NCBI GenBank assembly: GCA_963703335.1
Contig: OY969812.1
Location: 2,418,001 to 2,482,000 of the forward strand
DNA: 64,000 bases
Source: VRUE01 sp963703335
Lineage (GTDB): Bacteria > Actinomycetota > Thermoleophilia > Solirubrobacterales > 70-9
Reading direction: 5' to 3'
Positions 1 through 10,425 of this stretch are shown in pieces; position 1 is the first letter of the stretch, and each line of letters starts with the position of its first letter. Made by a program: the position numbers and the translations under genes. The notes under the pieces were generated by a model that searched no databases, was not told where the DNA came from, and saw nothing but the letters and a program-made list of their open reading frames with translations.

Positions 1-2
1 AC

Positions 3-206
3 GCCTGGAGTACCGAGTGCCCGCTGGAGAAGTGGTTCCGCGACGCCAAGATCTACCAGCTGTTCGAGGGTACAGCGGAGATCCAGCGCATGGTCATCTC
101 CCGCATGCAGGCGCGCGAATACGCCGAGCGTCTTGGCTACGCGGCCGAAGTCGCCGAGCAGGCGATGGCTGAGAAGTCCGCCGACAAGGAGCCGGTTCCC
201 GCGTAA
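3..206 (+). CDS. Acyl-CoA dehydrogenase, C-terminal end (partial)
   Basis: Only the last 67 residues are inside the window; the gene begins to the left. The frame reads through FRDAKIYQLFEGTAEIQRM, the signature of the C-terminal helical domain of acyl-CoA dehydrogenases (EGT-EIQR motif near the active-site and FAD contacts). These enzymes catalyse alpha,beta-dehydrogenation of acyl-CoA thioesters with FAD. Which acyl chain is used cannot be judged from this fragment. It ends with TAA only 9 bases before the next gene. Confidence 0.88.
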   Translation, partial: AWSTECPLEKWFRDAKIYQLFEGTAEIQRMVISRMQAREYAERLGYAAEVAEQAMAEKSADKEPVPA

Positions 207-215
207 TCTCGGGGC

Positions 216-1136
216 GTGCACTCCCACTCGCACGCACACGCGATCGACATCCGCCGGGGCGACAGTCGGCGGCGGATGTGGATTGCTTTGGGGATCAACG
301 TGGGGATGTTGCTTGCCGAGGCGGTGGGGGGCGTGCTCACCGGTTCGCTCGCCCTGCTCGCCGATGCCGGGCATGTGCTTTCCGACGTTGGTTCGATTGG
401 GCTGGCGTTGTTTGCCGTCGCGCTGGCCGGTCGCCCCGCCGGGGGTCGGATGACCTTTGGCTACCAGCGCTCGGAGATTCTCGCTGCGCTGGTGAACGGG
501 CTGCTGCTCGTCGCCGTCGCGATCGCGATTGCTTTTGCCGCGATCGGCCGCCTCAATGACCCGCCTCAAATCGAGGCTGGCGGCGTGCTCGGCCTTGGTT
601 TGCTCGGACTCGCCGGCAATATCGCGGCGGCGCTCGTGCTTGCCGGCGGCGAGCGGGCCGACGTCAACCTCGAGGGCGTCCTGCGCCACAGCGTCGCCGA
701 CGCGCTTGGCTCGATCGGCGTGGTCCTCGCCGGTGCGATCGTCCTCGCCGGTGGGTCGGCGATCGTCGATCCGATCGTCAGCTTGGCGATCTCGGCGTTG
801 ATCCTGATCTCCTCCTGGCGCCTGATCAAGGAGCCGCTCGATGTTCTAATGGAGGCTGCCCCTGCCGGCGTCGACGTCGATGCCGCCGGTGCGGCGATCT
901 GCGCCGAGGAGGGAGTCCAATCTGTCCACGACCTGCACATCTGGACCGTCACCTCCGGTTTCGGTGCTCTCGCGGCGCACGTGGTCGTCGCCTCCGACTG
1001 CGATCGGGATCTGGTCCGTGCCCGAATCGAGCTGCTCTTGCATGAGCGCTTCGGCATCGACCACACCACGCTGCAGATGGAGGAACAGGCCCCGGAGGGC
1101 TTGCTGCACGTCGAAAACGCCCCGCCTCAGGCCTGA
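216..1136 (+). CDS. Cation diffusion facilitator (CDF) zinc/divalent-metal exporter
   Basis: A 306-residue inner-membrane antiporter of the CDF family (CzcD/ZitB type), expected to export Zn2+ or similar ions in exchange for protons. The N-terminus is His-rich (HSHSHAHA). Hydrophobic helices follow from about residue 22. TM2 holds DAGHVLSD and TM5 holds HSVAD, so both metal-site halves have the His/Asp pair usual in zinc-selective members. After about residue 205 comes the cytoplasmic ferredoxin-like domain (VHDLHIWTVTSG). The start is GTG, 9 bases after the preceding stop, so it may be co-transcribed with the acyl-CoA dehydrogenase. The exact metal is inferred, not seen. Confidence 0.9.
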   Translation: MHSHSHAHAIDIRRGDSRRRMWIALGINVGMLLAEAVGGVLTGSLALLADAGHVLSDVGSIGLALFAVALAGRPAGGRMTFGYQRSEILAALVNGLLLVAVAIAIAFAAIGRLNDPPQIEAGGVLGLGLLGLAGNIAAALVLAGGERADVNLEGVLRHSVADALGSIGVVLAGAIVLAGGSAIVDPIVSLAISALILISSWRLIKEPLDVLMEAAPAGVDVDAAGAAICAEEGVQSVHDLHIWTVTSGFGALAAHVVVASDCDRDLVRARIELLLHERFGIDHTTLQMEEQAPEGLLHVENAPPQA

Positions 1137-1149
1137 GGCGCAAGCCCAA

Positions 1150-1171
1150 TTGCAGGGTTAATCCCCTGCAA
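1150..1171 (+). terminator. Hairpin between CDF and M23 genes
   Basis: TTGCAGGG and CCCTGCAA form a perfect 8-bp inverted repeat with a 6-base loop, 13 bases after the CDF stop codon. No T run follows. It is a plausible terminator, or a hairpin in front of the peptidase gene. Confidence 0.45.
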
Positions 1172-1205
1172 GGAGGCATATCTCGACTTAGCTAGCCTCG
1201 CGGCG

Positions 1206-2393
1206 ATGGTCAAGACTCGCCCTGCCCTGGCGGCACTGCTTGGCGCCGCCCTGGCGGCGCTGGTGATGCTGTTCGCAGCTAGCCTCGCGCCCGCTCAGGA
1301 TCTCGAATCGAAGCTGGACGCCAAGGAAGCGAAGCTTTCCAAGGTGCGCGAACGCTCGGGGGTCCTGACGACGACGATCTCCCGCTACCGAGATCGCATC
1401 GATCGCCTCACCAGCGAGGTGGCCACTCTTCGCAATCAGGAGGCGGCGGTCAAAGTTCGTCTCAACGCCAAGCAGGCGGAACTCGATCGGGCGGAAGCAG
1501 AGCTCGGCGTGGCGAAGAAGCACCTGGTTGAAATGCGGGCGCACCTGAAGCGCGCCCTGGTATCGCTGCGCAAGCGACTGGTGGCGATCTATGAGACCGG
1601 CACGCCGGACGTTCTCAGCATCATCGTTGGCGCCAACGGCTATGACGATCTGATCGATCGCACCGAATACCTCAACCGCATCCGCGGCAACGACGAAGCG
1701 ATCGTCGGTCGCGTGCGCGAACTGCGTAATCAGGTCAAGCGCACGGTCCTTCGCTTGCGAACGGTGAAGAACCGAATCGAGTCGGCGCGGGACGCGATCG
1801 CCGCCGAAGAGCGGGCGCTGGCGAGTGCGCGGGCGGCCGTCGAGGAGCGCCAGTCGGCGCTGGTTGCGGCTCGAGCCAGCCGCGTGGCAGCTTTGAAGAA
1901 GATCGAGCAGACCGAAGAAGATCTGGACGGCGACGTGGCTGAGATCCAGGCGGAGCTTGCGGCAAGGCTCGGCGAAACGGCTTCGGCCCCGCTGCCCGCC
2001 GGGCCGATCCGCTACGGCTCCGGGCAGTTCATCTGGCCGGTTGATGGTCCCGTCGTCTCTGGATTCGGCATGCGTTGGGGCCGCATGCACGAGGGGATCG
2101 ACATCGCCGTGCCCGCCGGAACTCCGATCCGCGCGGCCGCCTCTGGCTCGGTGGTGCTGGTGCAGTCCGAAGCCGAAAGCGGCGGCTACGGCAACTTCAC
2201 CTGCCTAGAACACGGTGGCGGCTTGCAGACTTGTTACGCCCACCAATCTTCGGTTGCCGTCAGCTCCGGACAGAGTGTGTCCCAGGGCGACGTGATCGGC
2301 TACGTCGGTTGCACGGGTCACTGCTTTGGGGACCACCTGCACTTCGAGGTCCGGGTGGGTGGGGCGCCCACCGATCCGCTCGGTTACCTGTAG
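1206..2393 (+). CDS. Secreted M23 metallopeptidase with N-terminal coiled coil (EnvC/NlpD-like)
   Basis: 395 residues, predicted to cut or help cut peptidoglycan cross-links outside the cell. A signal peptide (hydrophobic to about residue 28, ending near ASLAPAQ) is followed by about 200 residues of charged coiled coil (30-240) and then a LytM/M23 domain (about 275-395). The zinc ligands are visible: H295-x3-D299 (HEGID) and H377-L-H379 (HLHFEV). The architecture matches EnvC/RipA-like cell-division hydrolases and their activators. All zinc ligands are present, so catalysis is likely. A TAGCCT -10-like box at 1193-1198 lies 7 bases before the ATG, consistent with a leaderless mRNA. Confidence 0.9.
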   Translation: MVKTRPALAALLGAALAALVMLFAASLAPAQDLESKLDAKEAKLSKVRERSGVLTTTISRYRDRIDRLTSEVATLRNQEAAVKVRLNAKQAELDRAEAELGVAKKHLVEMRAHLKRALVSLRKRLVAIYETGTPDVLSIIVGANGYDDLIDRTEYLNRIRGNDEAIVGRVRELRNQVKRTVLRLRTVKNRIESARDAIAAEERALASARAAVEERQSALVAARASRVAALKKIEQTEEDLDGDVAEIQAELAARLGETASAPLPAGPIRYGSGQFIWPVDGPVVSGFGMRWGRMHEGIDIAVPAGTPIRAAASGSVVLVQSEAESGGYGNFTCLEHGGGLQTCYAHQSSVAVSSGQSVSQGDVIGYVGCTGHCFGDHLHFEVRVGGAPTDPLGYL

Positions 2394-2468
2394 CCAGCCT
2401 GCCTCAACCCCAGCCATGGGGATACTCAGAATCCCCTAGGAAATCCAATTATTTGGTATCCCGGGTTG

Positions 2469-2492
2469 GTTTGAGCCTGCGACCCTGGGTAT
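2469..2492 (+). promoter_or_regulatory. SigB/SigF-type promoter GTTT-N14-GGGTAT
   Basis: GTTT at 2469-2472 and GGGTAT at 2487-2492 are separated by 14 bases. This matches the actinobacterial SigB/SigF stress-sigma consensus. Transcription would start about 7 bases downstream, just before the GAGGAGG ribosome site (2501-2507) of the next gene. Confidence 0.6.
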
Positions 2493-2513
2493 GAAGCGTC
2501 GAGGAGGCGACGA

Positions 2514-3191
2514 ATGATCCGCCAGGCTCACACCTATCTAGCAGGAGCGGTGTCCGGCACCGCGCTGATCGCGGCAGCCATCGTCAGCTTCGTTCTCCTC
2601 GTCTCCTTCCAGGCCCTGCGGGACTGGCCGCTCGCCGGCATCAGCCTCGGTGGCGACGACAACGCGGCCAGCGCGCCGAATAGCGGAGCCGGCTCTGGCC
2701 CAACCTCGGGCGCGGCCGGTGGTGCAGCCGCGGGCCCGACCACCGGACCCTCCAATCGCACCCCCAGCGATCGCACGGCCGCGACGCAGGGAACCGACGC
2801 TGCGGTCGGAACCGTTCCCACCCGCTCGGGAACTCCCGCTGCCGAATCGCCGGCTTCGAGCCCGGCGGCTGGCGGCCCGGCCGGCTCGTCGCCGTCCGGC
2901 GCATCGAGCGCCAGCTCGAGCCCAAGCGGCGGCAATGGCGGAGGGGCCTCGACACCCGCTCCCGGGACAAGCGGAAGCGGCAGCCAGTCGACCTCGGGAG
3001 CGGTCACAGGTGCCGTCAACAACACCGTCTCGGGCGTTGATGAAGCCACCGGGGAAGTGATCGGAAGTACCGGTGTCACCAAAGTCACCGAAGAAGCCGT
3101 CAACGGCGTCGCCGGCCCCGAATCGACGGTAGGCAAAACGATCGATGAAACCGTAAAAACGGTCGGCGGCCTGCTCGGCGGTAACCGCTAG
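2514..3191 (+). CDS. Membrane-anchored Ser/Gly/Ala/Pro-rich protein of unknown function
   Basis: 225 residues. One N-terminal hydrophobic segment (about 12-38) probably anchors it. Residues about 50-165 are low-complexity Ala/Gly/Ser/Pro/Thr, like a cell-wall-spanning linker. The C-terminal 60 residues (VNNTVSGVDEATGEVIG onward) are more ordered and resemble short TVG/TV repeats. A good ribosome site, GAGGAGG, lies 6 bases before the ATG. The stress-type promoter in front suggests an envelope-stress role, but no domain is recognised and function is unknown. An antisense open frame over the same DNA is a composition artefact. Confidence 0.6.
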   Translation: MIRQAHTYLAGAVSGTALIAAAIVSFVLLVSFQALRDWPLAGISLGGDDNAASAPNSGAGSGPTSGAAGGAAAGPTTGPSNRTPSDRTAATQGTDAAVGTVPTRSGTPAAESPASSPAAGGPAGSSPSGASSASSSPSGGNGGGASTPAPGTSGSGSQSTSGAVTGAVNNTVSGVDEATGEVIGSTGVTKVTEEAVNGVAGPESTVGKTIDETVKTVGGLLGGNR

Positions 3192-3217
3192 CCGCCGCTC
3201 CCCCCTCAACCGTCACA

Positions 3218-4531
3218 ATGCCCGCCATGGCGGAGCATGGACAGGCGGGCGCCGTGGCCGACCCGATTGTGGGCTCACCGGTATACCCGGCTGGAAGCCG
3301 TGTCAACGAGCGGGGTCGGCTCGAGATCGCCGGCTGCGACGTGGTCGATGTCGCCGAGGAGTTCGGCACGCCCGCCTACATTTATGCCGAGGATGAGATG
3401 CGCGCCCGGGCTCGCGCCTATCGCGCCGCCTTCGAGCGCCGCGACGCTGACTTCGAAGTCCTCTTTGCCAGCAAGGCGTTTCCCTGCACCGCCGCTTACC
3501 GGCTCTTCGCCGAGGAGGGCCTTGCGGTTGACGTTGCCTCAGGGGGGGAGCTGCACATGGCGCTGCGCGCTGGCTTCGACCCCGCCCGCATCCACATGCA
3601 CGGCAACAACAAGAGCGACGAGGAGATCCTCTTCGCCGCTCGCTCGGGTGTCGGCCATCTGATCCTCGACTCGTTCGACGAGATCGAGCGCTGCGAGCGG
3701 CTGCTCGACGAACCACAGGACGTCCTCGTCCGAGTCACGCCCGGGATCAAGCCCTCCACCCACGACTACGTGCAGACCGGCCAGCTCGACTCGAAGTTCG
3801 GCTTCGGCCTCGAGGACGGTCTTGCCGCCCGGGCGATCGGGCGGGTTCTCGCTTCCGATGTCCTCAACCTCACCGGCCTGCACGCCCACATCGGCTCGCA
3901 GATCTTCGAGCTGGAGCCTTACACCCTGGCGATCCGGGCGCTCGGCGAGCTGGCCGGTGGTTGGTGCCGGATCGTGAACGTCGGCGGTGGCCTTGGAATC
4001 GCCTACACGGCTGAGGACGAGCCGCCTTCGATCGACGCGTACGTCGAGGTGAAGGTCCGCGGGGTCGCCGAGGTCTTTGGCGACGGGGTGCGGATCCTGA
4101 TCGAGCCGGGGCGCTCGCTGGTCGGCAACGCCGGTGTCACCGCCTACCGAGTGGGCACGGTCAAGGAGATTCCAGGCGTGCGCACCTACGTTGCCGTCGA
4201 CGGCGGCATGTCGGACAACATGCGACCGATGCTTTACGGCTCCCGCTACGAAGCGCTGATCGCCGACCGCGCCGCCGAGCCGGCTGAGGGCCTGGCGACG
4301 ATCGCCGGCATGCACTGCGAGTCCGGCGACATCATCGTTCGCGACACGATGCTGGCTTCGCCCGCGGTCGGCGACGTCCTCGTTACCCCGGCGACCGGCG
4401 CCTACGGTCACGCGATGGCGAGCAACTACAACGGCGTCACCCGCCCGCCGGTGATCTTCTGCCGCGACGGGGAGGCGCGCGTCGTCGTGCGCCGCGAGAC
4501 CTACGAGGACCTCACTTCGCGCGATGTCTGA
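3218..4531 (+). CDS. lysA: Diaminopimelate decarboxylase
   Basis: 437 residues. Converts meso-diaminopimelate to L-lysine, the last step of the DAP pathway. It is a fold-III PLP enzyme: the PLP lysine lies in FASKAFPC (K86 from this start), HIGSQ and the glycine-rich phosphate loop VGGGLGIAY follow, and the CESGD motif supplies the active-site cysteine from the partner subunit. A second ATG at 3227, 7 bases after a CACAAT box, could be the true start. First gene of a lysA-hom-thrC-thrB operon; its end overlaps hom by 8 bases. Confidence 0.95.
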   Translation: MPAMAEHGQAGAVADPIVGSPVYPAGSRVNERGRLEIAGCDVVDVAEEFGTPAYIYAEDEMRARARAYRAAFERRDADFEVLFASKAFPCTAAYRLFAEEGLAVDVASGGELHMALRAGFDPARIHMHGNNKSDEEILFAARSGVGHLILDSFDEIERCERLLDEPQDVLVRVTPGIKPSTHDYVQTGQLDSKFGFGLEDGLAARAIGRVLASDVLNLTGLHAHIGSQIFELEPYTLAIRALGELAGGWCRIVNVGGGLGIAYTAEDEPPSIDAYVEVKVRGVAEVFGDGVRILIEPGRSLVGNAGVTAYRVGTVKEIPGVRTYVAVDGGMSDNMRPMLYGSRYEALIADRAAEPAEGLATIAGMHCESGDIIVRDTMLASPAVGDVLVTPATGAYGHAMASNYNGVTRPPVIFCRDGEARVVVRRETYEDLTSRDV

Positions 4532-5743
4532 GCCGATTCGCATCGGGCTGCTGGGACGCGGCACGGTCGGTGGCGCCTTCGCCGAGCTGGTTGCGGCGCG
4601 AGCGGACGCGGTGGAGGCGGCAACCGGCCGGCGGCCGGAGATCGCCGGCGTGCTCACCCGCGAGGAGGGTGACTTCGGCGAGATCCTCGGGGGCTCCGAC
4701 CTAATCGTCGAGCTGATCGGGGGCACCGACCCGGCCCGCGAGTACGTGCTCGAGGCGCTGCGCGCCAAACGCCCCGTCGTCACCGCCAACAAGCAGCTGC
4801 TCGCCCAGCACGGTGAGGAACTCTTTGACGTCGCCCGCGAGGCCGGCGTCCAGCTCCGCTTCGAGGCCGCGGTGGCGGGCGTGATCCCGATCGTGCGCGT
4901 GATCCAGGAGAGCTTCGGGGTGACCGAGATCGCCAAGGTCTTCGGCATCGTCAACGGCACCACCAACTTCATCCTCAGCGAGATGGCGACGAGCGGCGCG
5001 CCCTACGAGGAGGCGCTCGCGCGAGCGCAGGAGCTGGGCTACGCCGAGGCCGATCCCAGCGCCGACGTCAGCGGCGCCGATGCCGCCGCGAAGATGGCAA
5101 TCCTCGCCCGGCTCGCTTTCCATACCCCGGTGACCCTGGACGAGGTCTCCTACGAGGGGATCGAGCAGGTCCAGCTCGACGACCTCGCCTACGCCAAAGA
5201 GCTCGGCCTTTCGCTGAAGCTGCTCGGCGTCGCCGAGCGCCGCGAAGGCGGAATTAGCGCGCGCGTCTTCCCCTGTTTCCTCTACGGCGGCCATCCGCTG
5301 GCTCCGGTCGAGGGACCTTTCAACGCCGTAATGGTCGAGGCAGCGGAGATCACCGAGGTGACGATGTCGGGACCGGGGGCCGGGGGAGTGCAGACGGCCT
5401 CGGCGGTGCTTGGCGACGTCGTTTCGATCCTCAGTGGCGATGCCCCCGTGCACGAGACTCGCGAGCGGCTGCCGATCATCGCCGACGTCACCTCGTCCTT
5501 CTACCTCCACCTGGCTGTGGCCGACCGCCCCGGCGTGCTGGCCAGTATCGCCCAGGTGCTTGGCGACCACGATGTCTCGGTGAAGAGCGTCGTGCAGCGC
5601 GGCGCCGGCGAGGACACGCGCCTGGTGATGGTGATCCACGAGTGCTTAGAGTCGCGCTTCGCGGCGGCTCTGGAGGCGATCGACCAGCTCGACGTGCTGC
5701 GCTCGCCGCCTCGCTCGATCCGCGTGATCGAAGAGGAGTTCGT

Positions 5744-5747
<4 letters not shown>
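4524..5747 (+). CDS. hom: Homoserine dehydrogenase
   Basis: 407 residues. Reduces aspartate-4-semialdehyde to homoserine with NAD(P)H, the branch point to threonine and methionine. The N-terminus has the Rossmann loop GLLGRGTVGG; the middle holds NGTTNFIL and the catalytic-domain AEADPSADVSG; about 80 C-terminal residues (from LAVADRPGVLASIAQV) form an ACT domain, usually the threonine-feedback site. The ATG lies inside the end of lysA, and its stop overlaps the TTG start of thrC, so translation is probably coupled along the operon. Confidence 0.96.
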
Positions 5748-6777
<1,030 letters not shown>

Positions 6778-6781
<4 letters not shown>

Positions 6782-7659
6782 CGACGCGGCGCCGGCTCGT
6801 TCGCGTCCCTGCCTCCTCGGCCAATCTCGGTCCCGGCTACGACGTGCTGGCGGCGGCCGTCTCGCTCTTCCTCGAGCTTGACGTCGAGGAGACGGGCGAG
6901 TTCTCGCTCGACCCCGGCGATCTCAACGTCTCCACCGGCCGCGACAACCTGATCGTGCGGGCCTTCGAGAGCCTGCATCCCGCCGACGGCATCGCCTTTC
7001 GCCTGCGCAGCGAGATCCCGCTGGCGCGCGGTCTCGGCTCCAGCGCCGCGGCGATCGTCGCCGGCCTCTTCGCTGCCGACCACCTCTTCGAGCTTGCCCT
7101 CTCGAAGGAGGAGATGCTGGCGCGGGCGAGCGAGATCGAGGGTCATCCCGACAACGTCGCGGCCGCGATCTACGGCGGCTTCGTGATCTGCGCGGCGGGG
7201 GAGGCCGAAGCGCCCAGCGCCGCCCGCTTCGACCCCCCGAGCGGCCTCGAGGGCATCGCCGTGATCCCCACCGAGGAGGTCTCGACCGAGCGCGCCCGCG
7301 AAGCGATCCCGGCCGAAGTCCCGCTCGCCGACGCGGTAGCCAACGTCTCCGCCGCGTCCCGCCTCGTCCTCGGCCTGCAGCGTGCCGACCTAGACCTCGT
7401 CGGCGCTGGCCTCGCCGACCGCATCCACCAGGATCGCCGCCGCGATCTCTACCCGCGCTCGATGGAGCTCGTCGACGGCGCCAGGGAGCTCGGTGCCCTC
7501 GGGGCCACCATCTCCGGCGCCGGCCCCACCGTCCTCGTCTGGACCACCTGGCAGGACGCCGGCAACGTCGCCGAGGCGCTGGAGTCCCGCTGCGCCGGCT
7601 GGGCCGAGGTCCACCGCCTCCCCTTCAGCCCTCACGGGGCGGACGTTCCCGAGCTTTGA
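6778..7659 (+). CDS. thrB: Homoserine kinase
   Basis: 293 residues, a GHMP-family kinase that phosphorylates homoserine for threonine synthase. It has the N-terminal PASSANLGPGYD motif, the ATP loop LARGLGSSAAAI and the C-terminal ISGAGPTVLVW motif. Start GTG at 6778 shares bases with the thrC TGA (GTGA), so this is the fourth translationally coupled gene of the aspartate-family operon. The same frame is open upstream into thrC, but that part is a shadow. Confidence 0.95.
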
Positions 7660-7661
7660 CC

Positions 7662-7690
7662 TTGTAGGACTCCTGGGACGAGGTTAGGAT
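7662..7690 (+). promoter_or_regulatory. Promoter of the propeller gene (leaderless)
   Basis: TTGTAG (7662-7667) and TAGGAT (7685-7690) are 17 bases apart. The expected start site falls on the GTG start codon at 7697, giving an mRNA without a leader. Confidence 0.55.
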
Positions 7691-7696
7691 CGCGAC

Positions 7697-8749
7697 GTGG
7701 CTGGACGGCTCAGGTCGGTTGTCGTGCTCGTCGTCTTGGGCGCATGCCTCACTGCCCCGGCGAGCTCGCAGGCAACTCTCGTCTTCACGCGCAACCCGCT
7801 GAGCCCCGTCGTCTATGTGGCCAACGACGACGGCTCGGCGGCTCGCAAGGTTGGCCCTGGGTCCAACCCCCGGGTTTCTCCGGATGGGCGGACGATGGTC
7901 TTCTTTCGCAGCGGCAAGGGGCGGCAGCCGTCGAAGATGATGGTCGCTTCCACCGCGGGTGGGACGCCAAGCGGGATCGCGCTCAATTGGCGGGATCCAT
8001 TTGTATTCGATTGGTCCCCCGACTCGACCACGGTTGCGGTCGTGCTGGGCCCGGAACTGGGCAAGCAGCGATTGACGACGATCAACTTGGCAAACGGCGC
8101 GCAGCGGGTGATTGCACGCGGATACTTCAACGGCGTCAGCTTCGCGCCGCAGGGCGGTCAGCTCGTGTATGGGCGAGCGGCGAACGAAAGCTTCCCTCCT
8201 CGCGGCGACCTCTATCAGTTCGACATCCCCATCCCCGGTGCCGTCTATGTGGCCGCACCGCGCCCCCACCACCTGACCACAGATCACCGCTCGTTCGCCC
8301 CCCTCTGGGGGCGGGGCGGGCAGGTCGTCTTCGTCAAGCACCTGGGCGAAAAGAACCGCAAGTATGGCCCCAAGAACGACCTTTTCCTGATGAACCTGAA
8401 CAGCGGCAAGGCCAAACGGTTGACACACACCAAGGTCGAGCCGCTGCTCTCCGGCCTCAGTCCGACCGAGTGGTCGAACAACGGCGCTCGCCTGCTCGCC
8501 GAGTTCGGCGGTCAGGACACGAGCTACGCCGTGGCCGTCAACCCAAAGACCGGCGCCGAACGGGCCCTGACCGAGGAACGCGAGGTCGGCTTCGTCGGCA
8601 CGGCGCTCTCCGGCGACGGGAAGTTCGTCCTGGGCAGCATCGGTGGCTTCGAACCTGGCCCCGGCCATAGGGTGGTCAGCATTCCTTACGCGGGCGGTAA
8701 GCCGAAAGTGCTGGCCAGCAGCGCCTCTGAACCCGACTGGAGCCGCTGA
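7697..8749 (+). CDS. Secreted TolB-like (PD40) beta-propeller protein
   Basis: 350 residues with a signal peptide (about 1-27, ending APASSQA). The rest is repeated WD40-like/PD40 blades of the TolB type, with repeated NPRVSPDGRTMVFFRSG, FDWSPDSTTVAVV and LSGDGKFVLGS strands. It probably folds into a six-bladed propeller outside the cytoplasm. It is not TolB itself: there is no Tol-Pal cluster and no TolB N-terminal domain. Its own promoter and leaderless GTG start separate it from the thr operon. The stop shares one base with the next ATG, so the following regulator may be co-transcribed. Function unknown. Confidence 0.7.
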   Translation: MAGRLRSVVVLVVLGACLTAPASSQATLVFTRNPLSPVVYVANDDGSAARKVGPGSNPRVSPDGRTMVFFRSGKGRQPSKMMVASTAGGTPSGIALNWRDPFVFDWSPDSTTVAVVLGPELGKQRLTTINLANGAQRVIARGYFNGVSFAPQGGQLVYGRAANESFPPRGDLYQFDIPIPGAVYVAAPRPHHLTTDHRSFAPLWGRGGQVVFVKHLGEKNRKYGPKNDLFLMNLNSGKAKRLTHTKVEPLLSGLSPTEWSNNGARLLAEFGGQDTSYAVAVNPKTGAERALTEEREVGFVGTALSGDGKFVLGSIGGFEPGPGHRVVSIPYAGGKPKVLASSASEPDWSR

Positions 8750-10026
8750 TGCCAGCTGCACGAGTCAAGTCGCAAGAGGGGACTGCGATGACAGGCAAGG
8801 CGAAGAGGCTTGGCTCCTTGAGCCCGCGCGTTTGCGTGGAGCCCGCTGCCAGAAGGGAATGCAGTGACCGGCTTCGGGGCCAGCGCACCGAGATCGAGGG
8901 CGCCATTTTCGAGCGGGTGCGTGTCGTCTCCGGCGCCTCCGATTTCTTGGATCCTGAATATGCACAGGGCTTTCGGGCCGCCGTGTCGGCCGCGGTCGAC
9001 TGGGGCTTGAGCAGTATCGAGGTCGGCCAGGAGCGGGTTCTTCCGACCCCGCCGCCCGTTCTGATCCAGGCTCGGTTGGCCGCCCGCATCGGCATCGGCA
9101 TCGATGTCGTTCTTCGCCGCTGCTTCGCTGGCTATTCGATTTTCGGCGACTTTCTTTTGGACGCACTCGAGGCCGCCGGCTTGCGGGGTGCGGAGTTGCA
9201 GCAGGTTCTGAGCGAACAAGCGACCTCGTTCGATCGCCTCGTCGTGTCCGTCTCTGCAGAGCATGCGCGAGAGGCCGTAGTTCGCCTCGATTCCCCCGAG
9301 AAGCGGCGTGCCGCACGCATCGAGCGACTTCTCGACGGCGAGGATCTTGATACAGCCGAGTTCGGCTACGACTTTCATGGCTGCCACGTCGGAGCGATAG
9401 CCGTCGGCCAAGGTGCGGAAAAGATGACCCGGGCACTTGCCGCCGAGTTGGATAGGACGGTCCTGTTGGTTCGCCGTGACGACGGCAAGGTTTGGGCTTG
9501 GCTGGGCGGGAGGGATGCTCCAGATCGACCTGCCCTTGAGAAATCAATCAGGAGCTCGGGCTCCGCAGGTGTCTCGTTTGCCCTCGGGGAGCCCTCGCAC
9601 GGCTACGCCGGCTGGCGCCTCAGCCATCGGCAGGCGAAGGCCGCCATGCCGATCGCCTTGCGAAGTCCCGAGCCTGTCGTTCACTACGGCGACGTGGCGC
9701 TGCTTGTCTCGATCCTCCGAGATGATCTCCTTGCGGCGTCCTTACGGGATCTCTATCTCGTGCCGCTGAGCCGGGAGCGGGACGGCGGCGAGGTTTTCCG
9801 GCAGACTTTGCGCGCCTACTTCTCGGCCGAAGGCAACGTCTCCTCCGCCGCGGCAGCCGTTGGTGTCACCCGGCAGACGATCATCAACCGCCTGCAGGCC
9901 ATCGAGGATCGACTCGGCCGAAGACTCAGCAGCTGTGGCGCCGAGATAGATGCGGTTTTGCGCCTCAATGAGCTCGGATGCTCGCTGCCTCCCGAGGTCG
10001 GCTCGGGATCTGCAGAGAAGGTGTGA
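8749..10026 (+). CDS. PucR-family transcriptional regulator
   Basis: 425 residues. The C-terminal 60-70 residues carry the PucR helix-turn-helix (TLRAYFSAEGNVSSAAAAVG and TRQTIINRLQAIEDRLGR). Before it lie a RsbRD-like helical N-terminal domain (about 35-185) and a degenerate CdaR/GGDEF-like middle domain (about 200-310). PucR/CdaR proteins usually control purine, sugar-acid or other catabolic genes; the ligand cannot be inferred. The ATG at 8749 overlaps the previous stop. A second ATG at 8788, behind AGAGGGGACT, is an equally good start. It could control the propeller gene or the RHS gene downstream. Confidence 0.8.
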   Translation: MPAARVKSQEGTAMTGKAKRLGSLSPRVCVEPAARRECSDRLRGQRTEIEGAIFERVRVVSGASDFLDPEYAQGFRAAVSAAVDWGLSSIEVGQERVLPTPPPVLIQARLAARIGIGIDVVLRRCFAGYSIFGDFLLDALEAAGLRGAELQQVLSEQATSFDRLVVSVSAEHAREAVVRLDSPEKRRAARIERLLDGEDLDTAEFGYDFHGCHVGAIAVGQGAEKMTRALAAELDRTVLLVRRDDGKVWAWLGGRDAPDRPALEKSIRSSGSAGVSFALGEPSHGYAGWRLSHRQAKAAMPIALRSPEPVVHYGDVALLVSILRDDLLAASLRDLYLVPLSRERDGGEVFRQTLRAYFSAEGNVSSAAAAVGVTRQTIINRLQAIEDRLGRRLSSCGAEIDAVLRLNELGCSLPPEVGSGSAEKV

Positions 10027-10053
10027 GACAGACCGAAGCGCTGCCTTTTTCCT

Positions 10054-10425
10054 TACAAACTGTCAAGCCGACCAAGACAATTTGAGGAAGCAGCTCCCCA
10101 CTCCCCCGTGACACGCTCGCCGCGCAAATTGATCGGCAGCGGGTTTTGAGAGGCCCCGCGATGCCGAACTCAGACGGGGGGAGATGCAGTGATCGGCATT
10201 CGGGGTGCAAGCGACGGTTTGTTGCGCAAAGAGGGCCTGCTGGCTCATAGGGCATCCACTCCGGCACTGGGGCTCCTCCTTGCCCTCTGTGCTCTTCTCG
10301 CCTCCTTCGCGTTCCCCGTGGCCGCGAGCGCGCTGCCCACCTACCAGAGCTCCTTCGGCACCTCGGGCATCGGCGAAGGCCAGTTCGCCCACACCGGCGA
10401 CGTCGCCGTCGACTCCGCCGGCAAC
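10054..10425 (+). repeat. Direct repeat, copy 1 (RHS leader region)
   Basis: About 370 bases covering the untranslated leader and first about 79 codons of the RHS gene recur at 17419-17788 with scattered substitutions and short indels. The shared part opens with ACAAACTGTCAAG. It marks the left border of a tandem-duplicated unit. 10027-10188 holds no gene and probably contains the promoter of the RHS gene. Confidence 0.85.

Noticed and set aside
8749..8787. First 13 codons of the PucR gene as certain coding sequence
   Set aside because: An ATG at 8788 with a better ribosome site makes this extension uncertain; kept only as an option.
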